This document shows positions 46,640 to 58,726 of a stretch of 64,000 nt of DNA, piece by piece. The position numbers and the translations under genes were made by a program. Source of the DNA: Neodontobutis hainanensis (Eukaryota; Chordata; Actinopteri; Gobiiformes; Odontobutidae); contig JALDNG010000041.1 of assembly GCA_024349245.1 (NCBI GenBank), positions 9,521,001 through 9,585,000 of the forward strand. Direction: 5' to 3'. Position 1 is the stretch's first letter, and each line of letters starts with the position of its first letter. The notes under the pieces are model-generated. The model saw only the letters and a list, made by a program, of their open reading frames with translations, did not search any database and was not told the DNA's origin.

Positions 46640-46761
46640 ATGGCAGGCACGTCTCCAGCTGTTCTGGTGACTTTGAACAGTTTATACGGAGTCAAATCTG
46701 TGGCGTACAAAAGACGCCATGACAAAAACTTCATCAGATACTTGAAAACACACTCGGAAAG
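46640..46761 (+). CDS. Candidate first coding exon with strong splice donor
   Basis: ATG at 46,640 in a fair context (atcccatgg) follows an in-frame upstream stop. The frame encodes MAGTSPAVLVTLNSLYGVKS then VAYKRRHDKNFIRYLKTHSE, then reaches a near-perfect donor, aaag|gtgagt, at 46,761/46,762. Unspliced, it would stop two bases later, giving only 41 residues. The pattern of hydrophobic start then basic segment looks protein-like, but I do not recognise the gene. No matching downstream exon was identified, and it sits between two element remnants. Confidence 0.35.
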
Positions 46762-46809
46762 GTGAGTTAGAAAAGCATAAGTGATAATTAGCAAACCTGA
46801 TGACGAGCT

Positions 46810-47175
46810 AAACCAGAAGTGCCCAAACCTTCTTTCTCAGAGGGACAAAATGCAAAAATCTTTTGCATATAATAAAAAAAAAAAACTTTTCCCTTAGGTT
46901 TGTTTGAAATGCTTTTTGTCTGTGGGCCACTGCCTGTGCCGCTCCATTTGGTTTTGACATGATAGCACCTAACTGGAAGCCTGTGAACCTTTAAAATGTT
47001 TTAATTTAAAAAGTTTTCCTTGTTCCGAGCAGTGAGCGGTTTCAGGGGTGTATATTTACACTGTGGCTCTTTGTCAATGAAAATGGCCTTTACCTTATCA
47101 ATAAATTGCAAAACTACAAAACTTAAAAAAAATAAATAAATAACAAAAAACAATTTTGGCCCCCAGGCCCCATTC
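46810..47175. mobile_element. Possible hAT-like remnant
   Basis: The string aagtgcccaaaccttctttctc near 46,817, a degraded gtgggccactgcc near 46,921 and a far end ttggcccccaggcccc near 47,156 recall elements whose ends read gcccaaac and gggcc. Borders and inverted repeats are not clear. Confidence 0.3.
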
Positions 47176-47179
47176 TTAT

Positions 47180-47760
47180 TCATTCTTTGCTTGCTTTGAC
47201 ATCTAATAATCTTTATTTCTATCGATGGTTAACTAAAAGAAACTGAATTGAATTGGAATTTGAACTGAATTAAAAGCATGTAAAAAAGAAAAGTTAGGTT
47301 ATTTATTGATTTGTAGATTTAGCTGATTAAGATATATCATAGAATTGGCAAACAATGCATTTTATTATTATCATCTACAACTTAAATGAATATGTAAAAC
47401 AAATAAACAGGTCCAGGTCAGCAGATGGACAGCAGAACAGGGCTGTACAGTAGTAGTTTTTTTTGACTAAGTCTTTACATTCATCTCCTTTATAAACGTT
47501 ACAGTTAAATCTCCTGAGAACCCAGCACAGTTCATTTCTACATGTGTCCAGTGAACCTAACACTGCGAGAGAAGCACCTTCCTGTTGAACACATTCTTGA
47601 AGATTTAGGGCAAAGATTTAGTTTTAATTGGTGAGATCACTGTTAGACCTGTTTCTATTGGATTTGTTCAAAGACATCCGGTATCAATGTTGTTTTATTC
47701 TATTTTGTTTATTTAACTTTTATTTATTCATGTTAATTCCACTGAGATTACAGATCTCTT
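47180..47760. other. Unannotated stretch
   Basis: AT-rich, no gene or recognised repeat. Confidence 0.4.
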
Positions 47761-47764
47761 TTGC

Positions 47765-47917
47765 AGAGGAGTCCTGGCCCCGTTAGAGGGGGGACTTTTG
47801 CACTTGTGAATGGGGGTAGAGGAAACCTACACAGACACAGGAAGAGCATGCAAACAACTGGGAATCGTACCCAGCCGACTTGCTTTGAAGCAGTAGTGCT
47901 AACCACTGGCACCATGT
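47765..47917 (-). mobile_element. SINE-like repeat, second family
   Basis: Plus strand gaggaaacctacacagacac, agagcatgcaaacaactggg and aatcgtacccagccg through gtgctaaccactggcaccatg is the reversed tRNA-like head plus early body. The A-box region (reverse of agtggttagcact) is retained, making this the most complete head among the copies. Confidence 0.65.
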
Positions 47918-48060
47918 GTTTGTTGCATCCAAATACAAATGAAAATTATATTATAATGTTAAAAATATTAAGTTAAAAAGCTTAAAAACTCCATAAACTA
48001 TATTCTGCAGCATTTTACACAAAACCTTTTAACATGACAAGAAGTCTAATTATGAAATAG

Positions 48061-48151
48061 TATAAGCTTTTTTATTTATTTTTTATTTTAATGACTGTCA
48101 TTGTCATTTTTTTTATGTAATTATTTTTTATTTTATTTTATTTTATTTTTT
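48061..48151. repeat. T-rich low-complexity run
   Basis: Imperfect repeats of ttttattttatt within a T-rich segment. Simple sequence, no coding content. Confidence 0.8.
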
Positions 48152-48891
48152 TGGCTATAAAATAACAGAACATAATCTTCTGCATACAGAGAAAAACAGA
48201 AACATAAAAAGACCTGGAAATGTGCACTGGAAGAGCCCAGGTGCTCTCTTGACCACCCCAGGGGAGAATATCAGCCATACCTGATCTTTTCAACTCTCAG
48301 ACACATTCTAACCTTTTTTAACAACAACTGGATTGTCAGCTCAGCCACACCTAGTATTTACGCCGGAGCTCAGTTAATTAACAAATGATACTCAGAAACA
48401 GCCACAACATTACTATAAGGCTAAATTATATGAATAGTATTTTTTCTATTTGCATTTATCCTAGACTTAGCTTTAACAAACCTTTATTCTGGATTTATGC
48501 TAGATATCATTATTCAAGCTTGCCCCATAATTGTTTTAAAATGCACATTGAAATATTTTTGTGGTACCGACTTTTGACTTTACCAACTCTTCACTGTACC
48601 TCAGTATTTCTAAAGGTTAGTGTTTGACCCATGATCTTAAACTTTTTCTCTAGTTATGTTTGGTACGTCACCCTGTGTTTGGACTAGAAATTGGACAAAA
48701 TAAGTGTGAAATTGAATATGTCATTGTAATTATAAAGCATAATGCTACAGACTAATAAAGTCTTAGTATTGTTCAGGCTACTGCCTTGTCTCTGTATTTG
48801 TGAGCACGGATGATTGCTGCACCTGTGGCTTCCTGCACACCAACCATAACACACGTTCTTCCTCTTTTCATATCCGACACTTTGTCGAGCA

Positions 48892-48933
48892 TTATGGTGG
48901 CACAGAGGTTAGCGTTCCTGACTCACAACAAGA
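48892..48933 (+). mobile_element. SINE-like head fragment, second family
   Basis: The string ttatggtggcacagaggtta then gcgttcctgactcacaac matches the tRNA-like head of the second SINE-like family in plus orientation; the rest of the element is absent. Confidence 0.55.
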
Positions 48934-48939
48934 AAAGAA

Positions 48940-49440
48940 AGGGGAATCTTCATTGCTCATAGGAGTAACTTTGAACTGTCTGTTTGAGCCAGCCCTTAAT
49001 TTAATGAACGTAAGTCAAAACCTTCGGCTTTGAGGTTTCAGTATAAAAAAATTAAATAATTCTACAGCTGGAAACAACCGGTTGCTATGTAACTGTTAAC
49101 AGTCATCAAACGTCATGATGCTGCTCTCAGTATCTAACCCTGTCGCAGGCTAAATCCGAATAAGAAGTATAAATGCACAGGGGACTATTGCATTTGCTGC
49201 AGCTCATTAGTAAAAGTATTACCTTAACCTGAATATAGACAATTCAATTAAAATAAACTTAGTCAATGATGTAACCCATTGCACATCCAAAGTCTGCAAT
49301 GTGACCATCATGCACAAAGTTGACTGCTAGAAAATGAATAATGTACCACCTACGGCGGACTATACTACGTAGTTGTATGAATTAGTCTGGTCTCTGTAAA
49401 TTTAAGTTGGATTTCCAGGGAGCAGTACCAACATGCACAG
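48940..49440. other. Unannotated stretch
   Basis: No gene or recognised element. Confidence 0.35.
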
Positions 49441-49469
49441 AGTTAACTGGACACATTATTTTATAGAGC

Positions 49470-49530
49470 TTTGGAACCGACATCACTGCGCAATGCATTG
49501 TGGGTCACGGGCGCCATTTTCCAAGGCCAC
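49470..49530. promoter_or_regulatory. Promoter-like motif cluster
   Basis: Within 60 bp are tgcattgtggg (like the ZNF143-type promoter motif) and gcgccatttt (like a YY1 site), with local CpG. Such pairs occur at housekeeping promoters but also in some fish DNA transposons. No first exon is evident downstream. Confidence 0.3.
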
Positions 49531-49669
49531 TAACCAAAATAAACGATAGGGGTGCTGCTGTTAATCTGCAGCATCAAAAAAATAGCGTGAATCGTAAATG
49601 TCGACCCGTATGATAGCCACAAGTGGGGAAGAGATCCGCCAATTTACCTCCAGTAACGTTTCCAGAATT

Positions 49670-49940
49670 ATTTTCTTTATCTCATCAGATAAATCCCAAT
49701 AACTGAGCAGATTGTGAAATACTCAGACTGGTCCATCTGGCACCAACAACTGCCATGCTTAAAATTACTTAAATCCCCTTTCTTTCCCATTCAGACATTC
49801 AGTTTGGAGTTCAGGAGGTTGTCTTGACCAGGACCACACCCCGAAATGCACTGAAGCATCTGCCATGTGATTGGTTGATCAGATTCTTGCATTAATGAGA
49901 AATTGAACAGGTGTTCCAAATAATCCTTTAGGTGAGTGTA
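49670..49940 (-). pseudogene. Tc1-like transposon terminus with transposase N-terminal remnant
   Basis: Plus strand ends aataatcctttaggtgagtg then ta at 49,940, the terminus of a common fish Tc1-type element. Reading inward on the minus strand come caccttttt-free 5' leader strings (gtggtcctggtcaagacaac) and a start region encoding GKKGDLSNF, then SEYFTICS, an altered version of the helix-turn-helix start. The rest of the transposase and the other terminus are absent. Confidence 0.75.
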
Positions 49941-49944
49941 ATAT

Positions 49945-52900
49945 TGTATCGCATAAAGCCCACCTAAATTGTATTATATAAAATTGTCACGTCTGGCTGT
50001 TCCAGTACTTTATAGCACTTTTACAATTTAGCATAAGAGCAGCTAGACTCACACTGTTCACTCAAATTCTAGAGTAATCACAAAGTGCAAAAATACTGTG
50101 TGCAGAGAATGACTTAAGTGAGTTATTAATAAAACTTTAATAAAGCCACAGATGAGTTCACACACTTTTTCCTCCGAAGTGCCAACCTGACATTTTTCTC
50201 GAGTTCAAGAGCAGCGTTGTCTCGCTCTCCGCCTTTTACAAAAACACAGACTTAATTGCATTATCAGTGCCACGGAAGTTGGCCCGGCATAAAAAGGAGC
50301 AGATTATTAACCTCTGGGGGCGTCAGGCAGAAGCTTTCTCCATTCTGTCTGGGAATATCTTAGAATAAAAATGACCACTGGGGTTATATACAGATGTCAA
50401 CTGTTAGTGTCACATTTAATCATTCTTTGCATCCAACATCAGCAGCTCTGCCACGATTGTTAAGATTAGTGCTCCTCAATATTTCTCACTAGTTTCCATG
50501 ACGATCAAGTCACGACCCATTTATAGTGTTATCAAAACTCATCAAAACATTTGTATAATTTCTGCATTAAAGGCACAATATATATGAAAACATATGAGAC
50601 AAGTGAGAGAATTACTGTAAATTTGAATTACACAGCAGCTATTAAGAAGCAATATATATATGGGTCCATGGTCTCTTCTCTGCCCCCCAAAGCCCGGCTT
50701 ATCCCGTTAAGACAGCCATCCTCCTTGAGCTAGGGTCTGTTGAGAGGTTTTGGCTGTGACTGTTGAGTTTTTATGTAAAAGCATGACCTAAAAAGGATTT
50801 GATTACAGCAGATCTGAGAATGAGGTATACACCAGAAGAACAAGCTATATCATTTTACCTATAACATTATTTATTTATTAGAAAGTTAAAAATACACCTA
50901 CCTGAGTACTGCTTCTATAGGATTTAAAGGGCACAGTAAATAGCAGAAATGTGCTGCTAACTACTCGGCATTGATTATGAATAACCAGAGGCTGTGAAGC
51001 TCTTGTTAAAAAAGTAGATGTTTTGGCAGTTGGTCTGGTGTCTTTCCACTTAATGCACCGAGGGAACTATATATATTGTGCAAAATGTAGTGTTTGCACT
51101 ATTTTGTTGTGGTGTCCCTATTTCTTTTAAAATGTAGTGCCCTTTAAAGGTAAAACCATAATACTACGAACTGCTATAGGCCTTGCTGAGAATGTCACTG
51201 ACAGCAAAATAGATTTTCAGGGTTTTAAGAAAAATATTTTTCTGTCCAAAAAGAACAACAAGTGTCCATTAAATATAAATGTCTGGTGCCATGTTTAGTC
51301 AAAAAGCCAATGTTGTTTAATTGTTGTTTTGTATGTCAAAAATACAAATTCTCAAAAAGCAAATTTGATAATAATAAAGGTAAAAATAGTTTTTTATATA
51401 TGTCAGTATTTGGGTTGTTGTCTTAGAAACATGGTTGAAGTTAGTGTGGGGTCCAAGAGTCTTTTCTGTTTCTTCTAAGATCCTGAACAAATTTCAGTTT
51501 TCAAAAATCTATATTTTACAACATCCCAGACATTATTGATTTTCATTGATTGTGCTTAACAGGACTTTGCATGTGTGACTCATAAATCCATTCTGTTTGT
51601 TGGCTAACACTAAAAAATTTGCTCAAATTGAAAGGTTTAATATTCTCCAAAACTTTCAACAACTTTTGAAGTTGCTTGGTCAAACCCCCTCAGACGAGTT
51701 TGTTAAAGTGTGAAGATTGTGAGTCACATGATCAAACTAATATCTGACCATCTGTTCGTCAGGGGGCCTGGTCACAATATCATTTTTGTTTGGCTCAAGG
51801 TGATTGCGTGTATTTGCTGAAATTTGTTCACTTCCAACAAAGTAAGTTTCGGACATTCCAGCAGCCTATCGTCAAATTTTGGGGGTTACCATAGTGACAC
51901 AATAGGAGTTAGGGCTTAGCCAAAATGTACTTTTTTGATCATGGTCCCTGTAAAAGTTTGTTTGTCTACGAGAAAATAAAATGTTGGTGTCCCATATAAA
52001 CAATATTCTCTTTTGCTCTCTCGGGGGCGCTAACATCTTCAATCTCAGCGGTTTCATGTAAATGTGTTCAGGAATGGGGACTGTTTTGGGCGATTCAAAT
52101 CTGAGCCAAATCTGTGTTAGTCGGCAAGCAGCTTTAACAGCTTTTAATGCGCGCTCATCATTGACTCGTCATTCACCCAATCTAAGTGTGCTTTACGCAT
52201 TGAGTTCAACACGCTTCTTTTGTTTTTAGCTTCCATTTATGTGTTTCCGACCATGTTTGTGCAGGCGGTGAACAAAGTACTGGTGCGTGCTGCGCTTGAT
52301 ATTCATTTAGTAAAAGTTCATTTCGAGTGGTGGGCTTTGCGCACTTTTGCAATTGCAATTCCAAGCTTTCCAACGCTGTGGAGCACGATCCTAATAAACA
52401 TAAAATAAATCAAATGTCAAAGGGGCAATAACAATTTCCCCCGACTATACAGTATAACAAAGGCACTTGGAAAGTAATCAAAAGATCTTGAAAAATATGT
52501 TTCTGAATGTTTATTGTGTGTAATGTGTTCCTCTTCCTAGTTGACAAGATACTGACAGACTATAAATAGTTGTGTTGCCTGCATTTCTAATCAGAATTAG
52601 AGACAGCAGTGAACAAATCAAGGAATATGTCTCATTTTATTTATAGCCACCGGCTTCAGTCAGAGTGTGTAATTGGCTAAACAGATAACAATCGGCTGAG
52701 TCTTTGTGCTGTGTGTTTGTCTGAGAAACACTTGGGCCCTGCTCTGAAAAACACAAAAGGACATGTAGCTTGTTCTTATCACCTCCGAGCAAAGCTGCAC
52801 TCACTGCGAGCATGTGCGAGATAAGAGCGGATAAGAAATGGGCACTGTGACCATCTCGTTTTTTTCTCCTTTGCTTTTTCTCGTTGTGCATCAAATGTAA

Positions 52901-54230
52901 TGTTTAATCTTGAATCTAGGACAGTTCTTGTATAATACAGATATGAGTAGACACACAAAACTCCTATTATTTCTGATGAGGGGCCGGATATTTACTTTGG
53001 TGAGCTATAGGAGTTCTAATATTGTGGTTGTAGAATCATAACAGATATTTGGAATGTTTGAAGGTAATCTGGGCAAATAATCGGTCCTGAAGAGCCCCGA
53101 GTCAAGTGAGTTTGTTCCAGTTGTTGTCTTTAGAGGGGCCTAAGCCTTCAGTGATGTGTCAGTGTAGGTCTGCAACTGAAGGCCACACCCAACGTTGAGA
53201 TTCTGCCGCTCTCTTTCAATGTTTTATTGAATAATGCCAGGTTTTGAGCCATTTTGATCTTAGAAAAAATGCAAAGAATATGAGCTTGTGCAACAATTAT
53301 GTATGAAAACAGAGTTTCTGTAATGCATCAACATAAACAAAGCTTTGAGCTTGGCTTTGTGCTTCTTTGACACTTCTCTGTGCTGACTTTTATTTGACTG
53401 TAAAGAACTAGTTACATTCAATAAAAAAGCACGTAATCCTTCACCTTTTTACTTTTTTATCGAGCAGTATTATATAATTGTGATAATGTTAAAAAGTCAA
53501 TAATTTATTCCACAATCCAACAACCTTTTCTTAAATTAAAGTATTAAATTGATTTCTTTCCTTCACAGTTTCAGCACTCAGCCTCGACAGCAGCTTAGGG
53601 ACCTTTTGTGCTTTACTTTTATTAAAAAAGATATAGTTTAGAGCTGACCTTAAACCTCTGACTCTGACTTTAAGAGTCAGACTCAGGTGATCCTGCTATC
53701 ATCTCTGCCTTGTTAAACACTGCTTGGAATGAATTATATCAATATTTATCCACGTTTAACTTTTTTTCTCTATCCATGTTTTGTTTTTTATTTACTCGTC
53801 TTTTACCAAAATGACCACCTTCTCTGAGTTATCTGTAGCCATAACCTCTTCGTCCTCCTTTTTTCAGGAGCATGCATGTAGATTAACCAAAGACTCAGTA
53901 GGTGCTGAACATTCTCATTCTCAAAATCCTAGATAATAAAGATTCTCAAGTGACATTTTTGCCCAGATAACCTTAGAAGCAGTCCTGGAACTCACACTAA
54001 AACAGAATAAGAGCAGATAAATGCCAAATTACTTCAGTTGTTGCCAAACCCGCAAAACATTTTCCTTTTCAAAGAACAGGAGCCAAACGTGTCTCTTTAT
54101 TGTCAATCAAGTCTAATCTCAAGTCAGTCATAATTTCCGTTTGGTAATTGCTGGATGTGTTCTGGTTCGTTTGGTTGCCTTCCTTTGAACAGGCGGGGTT
54201 CCTTTTTTGAAATGGGTGGCTCTTATAGAA
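49945..54230. other. 4.3-kb stretch without an assigned gene or repeat
   Basis: Mostly AT-rich. Repeat-free, more balanced blocks at 50,140-50,380 and 52,620-52,900 might be regulatory. At 51,686-51,765 the strings ccccctcagacga and tcgtcaggggg form an imperfect inverted pair. No exon recognised. Confidence 0.35.
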
Positions 54231-54239
54231 CTTCTTGTT

Positions 54240-54676
54240 TTTTGTGTCAAAGATGCTGCGCAGCCTTTTCCCTCAGGCCTGCGTAGTGGATTGTTTAGTG
54301 CAGGACTTTTAGATGGGCTGGGGAATACATTTGAAACTCTGCCAAACTTTAAAATGACGGCCTTTTGAGCTGAATTCCTAAACTACCAATGCAACCTAGG
54401 AAGCTAATCTTGTTACTGCATCTGTTCAATGTGTTTTCTGTCATTTTTTTATGCTTTTTGCAGGTGGTGTCCATCTTTGTGTTGCAGTCTCTGTCCTACA
54501 ATGGGCCCTAACCATTGCCGGTGTATATGTTTTTTTTTTCTTGATTCAAAGATTATGCATGTTCCCAAAGGCACTCATCTTAAATAGTTTGGTGCTGTTC
54601 TGCTTGGACTTTCAGATGAGCTGGCGAATACGCTTCAAGCTCTCCAAATTCTTTTGTCTATGTCCTTTAGAGCTGT
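54240..54676. repeat. Diverged local duplication, two copies about 302 bp apart
   Basis: Positions 54,304-54,373 (ggacttttagatgggctggg then gaatacatttgaaactctg) align with 54,606-54,676 (ggactttcagatgagctggc then gaatacgcttcaagctctc) at roughly 70 percent by eye, ending in gagctg in both. Weaker similarity extends left to about 54,245 and 54,537 (tcaaagatgctgcg against tcaaagattatgc). The origin is unknown. Confidence 0.6.
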
Positions 54677-54719
54677 GTTGTATTAATAATGAAGCTACAC
54701 AAGGTGAAATCCCTGTGTA

Positions 54720-55290
54720 CTAGTTACCATTCTATAATGATGTTATGCATGATCTTTGATGAGCCCACAATGACGGTTCACGTCTAGCATTTGATGAAGA
54801 CTCAATTATGGGCGCCCTGAGATGTGTAATACAATTCTCATTATAAATATGGCAACGAGACAAACAAAGCCAATCTAAACACAATGGCAGAGCCGAGCAA
54901 CTGCTAAAACGCTGCCAAGCACGACACACAGCACATGATCTGTTTGAAGCTGGAGTCTTAAAAGGCATCACTTCTGAAAAGCAAAACTGCCCGCAGCACA
55001 AATATCCCTGAGTGGCCTGGTAAAAACGCCAGCAATATATCCAGCAATATATCCAGCCATACGCCGCTGAGGCTGCTCCGAAAACATTTAATTAACGGGC
55101 CACTGGTGTTTGAGAAGTGTTGGCACATCCGAATGTAATGATTTGAAGAGCATCAGCATTCATGTCCTCCTCTTAACCTGCCCACAGCCGGCTTTGAGGA
55201 CACTGTGATGTAATCACATAATAACATGCTGGTGCGAATAATGACAGATAGGAAATGACATGCACAATAAACACTTTTGCATAATTATGG
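54720..55290. promoter_or_regulatory. Candidate conserved noncoding block
   Basis: Repeat-free and balanced, with homeodomain-like cores (catttaattaacggg near 55,085), several ttatg/ataat motifs and tgcataattatgg near 55,278. It also holds two and a half direct copies of agcaatatatcc (about 55,029-55,056). Regulatory role is an inference. Confidence 0.28.
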
Positions 55291-55618
55291 AAGGTCAGAA
55301 ATATACTTCAACAGTGTTTCCACTTTTTCATTAACAGCCATATAATTTACATTAGACACGCCTTAATACAGTTTATATAAAATCTTCTTCAATAGGCTAC
55401 ATGCCTTTTTCAATTTTGATCTTTTCTATATTGTAGACAGGTGTGCAGTTGACAAAAATGTTTATCTGCTTGGGAATCCTCTCTTCTACCTTATAATATG
55501 CACGTGGTTTAAATCAAAAGTCTGATGAGCAACTCCATTTAAATGGAAGGGTACGATTTGCACAAAGCCATTCAGCTGACCACTATCAAAAGGTATTAAA
55601 TACTTAGTGTACATGTAT

Positions 55619-55735
55619 AGGTCAATTAGAAACTCTAAAGGTAAATGTGAGAGGGACTGTCCAGGGTGGACCAGGCTTCATTACCTCTCGACTCTTGATG
55701 GCACTGAGTGGAAGAAAATGAATGAATATTTGGTG
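55619..55735 (+). mobile_element. SINE-like repeat 3' half, second family
   Basis: Plus-oriented tcaattagaaactctaaagg, gactgtccagggtggacc and gtggaagaaaatgaatgaat correspond to the 3' body and tail of the repeat reversed at 34.3 and 39.8 kb. The head is missing. Confidence 0.6.
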
Positions 55736-55739
55736 TTTT

Positions 55740-56105
55740 TTATGATTGCCATATGATTGACAGTCTTTGCTCACACAAGTAGTGTGTCAGGAGTTTTGTG
55801 AGGAGAAAGTTCTGGTGTTTCATCATTTCACAAAGACTTTTCTTATACAGAGAAAAAATTTATTCTTTAAACTGCAAAAAACACATTTTAAAGTCAGAGG
55901 CTTAATAAAGATTTGTGAGAAGTAAGTTCCTGACATGTCAGAGTTGTCTGACTATTATAAAACTTAATGACACCCTATCCTTTCAGCAGCTTTTGTATTC
56001 AAAGTTTACTGTTAAAGTTTCATTTGAACTGAAACCAGTCTCTAACTAAAGTTAAAGGAAGAAAACAATTTCAACAAGTGGCACCAATACAGTGCACTAA
56101 AAGTC
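55740..56105. other. Unannotated stretch
   Basis: AT-rich, no recognised feature. Confidence 0.4.
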
Positions 56106-56236
56106 AAGATTATTATTTTTTTTTTTTTTTTTTTTTTTATTATGTGCTATTGTGTTTTTACTGTTGTTGTAAGGCGACCTTGAGTTCCCAGAAAGGCGCG
56201 TTATAAATAAAATGTATTATTATTATTATTATTAAG
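56106..56236 (+). mobile_element. Poly(T) tract and retroposon-like tail
   Basis: A T-rich run (about 56,114-56,138) is followed by gtaaggcgaccttgagttcc and gcgcgttataaataaaatg with a terminal (att)n. This resembles the 3' end of fish short retroposons built around aaaagcgctatataaataaa. Only the tail is present. Confidence 0.55.
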
Positions 56237-56239
56237 ATT

Positions 56240-57435
56240 AAGAGATGTTCATATGGAATAAGTTGTAAGGTGTCTATTCAGCAAAAGAAATTCAGGACAG
56301 ACCAAAGCAAACTCAAACTTCCAATGTGATTTTTATTGACAAGCAACCTCAGCGGGACACTTATTTATTCCAGCCTCCCAGACCTTGCTGTGTGAGAAGA
56401 GGAAACAGTACTTACTACATGGCATCGCTGTGCAGCCTCCACAGTCTAGTGATTGGGAAATGTCTATCTTCAGGGAAACTTAGACATTGGACCCAGACAC
56501 TAATCAGGACACTTTATTAAGCCACAGGACAAATTAAGTCACATGATGCCAACTGCACGCTAACACAAGGCAAAATGAATGTAATCTTTCAGAATGTGTC
56601 AGATTAATGCAAATACAGAGCACAGCGGGTAAATACTGTCTTTGCCACATCAGTCAGTGGATATATTGGGTCAAAGGCCCATTTAAAATCTATTGCACTA
56701 TCTGAAAGGTTGATGGATGTGTCAAACACACTAACACAAAAGTTAATGTGACAGCCAAGTGTCTTTTTGAAGCCAACAGTTAATACAAAGCTAGAATGTG
56801 ACGTGGTTCGGCCAGGCATTCAGCACAATATCAGACATAAATACAAAATAGGATAACAATTTTCAATATGGCAATAATGATATGAAAATGCAGGAGAAAG
56901 TCTCATTAATGGAGAATGCAGATTTTTAATTTGTACGATTGCTCTCACAATTTTTTTTTTAGAAAATGTACAAATCATAAGAGATAAAAGTGAAGTGGCT
57001 AGATCTCAATATAGTTGTGTTTATTTCTCCTCATTCATCATTATTTTGCTGCTAATGCAGTGAAAGTATTCTGAGACCAATCACACAACACTACACATGC
57101 ATTTGTTGACTGGAAAGCTTAACTTTAAACCACGAGCAGCTCTATGAATATATTAACGTATTGCATGAAGTTGCCATGAGTTTATCCAGATTAACGTCTA
57201 AGATTAGACTGATGTGTTTCTTAAGCACTGAACATAGAGGATCCATAACCACTGTGACGTTTTGTGACAGACATACAGTACGTCCTGAATCCTAAAGCCA
57301 CTTCTGAAATACAGATAAAAGTCTCTCATGTTGGATTTTCCAATGTGTACAGTAAAAAGGCATTTCATAAATCTCAGTTTACCTTTACCTTTGAATCCTG
57401 CTGTATTTTCATATTCTCAGATGTAAGTACATATT
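56240..57435. other. Unannotated stretch
   Basis: No gene or named repeat. A T run lies near 56,951-56,959. Confidence 0.4.
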
Positions 57436-57439
57436 TATT

Positions 57440-57965
57440 CAGCACTCTCTGACTCTAAGCCTTTTGCAGAGAAAGAACAATACAAAAAAAGAAAGAACCA
57501 TAACCTTAAAATCCCAAACTGCAGGACCTCTTTTGGACAGACAGCCTTTTCTTATAAGAGCTGCAAACTGTGGAATTTATTACCCATTGATATTAAGATT
57601 ATATCTGATTTTAAATTGTTTAAAAAAAAAAAAAAAAAAAAAAACTGTGCCTATTTTTAAAGATTGCATTTTGGATGGAAATGTGAGGAAATGCTGTGGA
57701 TGAGTTTATGAATGTTATGTACTTCGTTCATGGGTTGGTATTTTTGAATGCTGTTTATAGTTGTGTACATTGTTGTGTATAATGCTTTTATAGTGTATGG
57801 CCATTGTTTGTGTAATATTAGTGTAAAGTAGAAAAGCCCAACCAGGGACAAGAGTTGAGAATTAGGATTGGCTATAAACTATATATGCAGCTGCAATATT
57901 TATTTTGTAACTATGTTTGATTGCATGGTCCCTGTTATAAATCAAATAAATAAATAAATAAAACA
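57440..57965 (+). pseudogene. L2-type LINE 3' end
   Basis: One frame reads RKNHNLKIPNCRTSFGQTAF then SYKSCKLWNLLPIDIK and ends FKLFKK before an A run at 57,622-57,644. The RTxFGxxxFSY, LWNxLP and FKK pattern is the extreme C-terminus of CR1/L2/Rex1-clade LINEs. An untranslated region follows, ending ggtccctgttataaatcaaa and (taaa)n, as in L2 3' ends. The A run is inserted in or next to the last codons. Confidence 0.7.
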
Positions 57966-57969
57966 GCAT

Positions 57970-58720
57970 CCATGGCCCTGTGTGTCGATGCCTTACATAA
58001 GTATCACTCGCTCACACGTCTATATCTCTGCTTTACGGCCCATCAGTCAGTCTCTGACACAGATAAGCCTAGTGTAGTTTTGTGTTTTTGTGTTAGATCA
58101 ATGTCATTGGTAGTTTTGAAACATATATTTTGCTATGCTCTGCTACCCACAGGCTAAATTTAAAACCTTAGACCATAGTGGCTCTGTGATCTAAGGCAGC
58201 TTTATACTGTTCCCTCCAAACCTGGGTCAAACACATACGTTTAGCTCTAATCTCTGAGTGCTGCAAACACCAATGTGCTAAACTGAGTATAGCTTTCAAC
58301 TCTTTTATGCATTTGTGCAGTAGAATCCCTTTGTTCCTTGGAGGAATTGGTAGCCCTTTCTATGAATGACTGGCTCTTGAAAAAGGGGATTTTAAAAAGA
58401 AGTAAAATAATCTAAAAAGAAGTTTCATCTGTAGTTTCAGATACCGGGGCAATGGGGAAGAGTCAGTCTTAGAGCCTCTAAGAAGAATGTTTGCCAGTAT
58501 TTATCTCTATATTCAAAAAATTATACAGTGGATTTTCTAAAAGTTACCAAAGTGTTGCACTTTGCTTCAATCAAACTCCACCAGGGTTCACTTGGAAGCA
58601 GACTGACCTCTTGTTTGTAGATGAACCACCGTTTTGCTTGTTTGTTCTGCACCAAAACCAGATTTCACATTCACAGCTATAGATCAGTGGAGGACTGCCA
58701 TCCAGCTGAAATCAGGTGCA
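57970..58720. other. Unannotated stretch
   Basis: No gene or element recognised. Confidence 0.4.
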
Positions 58721-58726
58721 CTTAAA

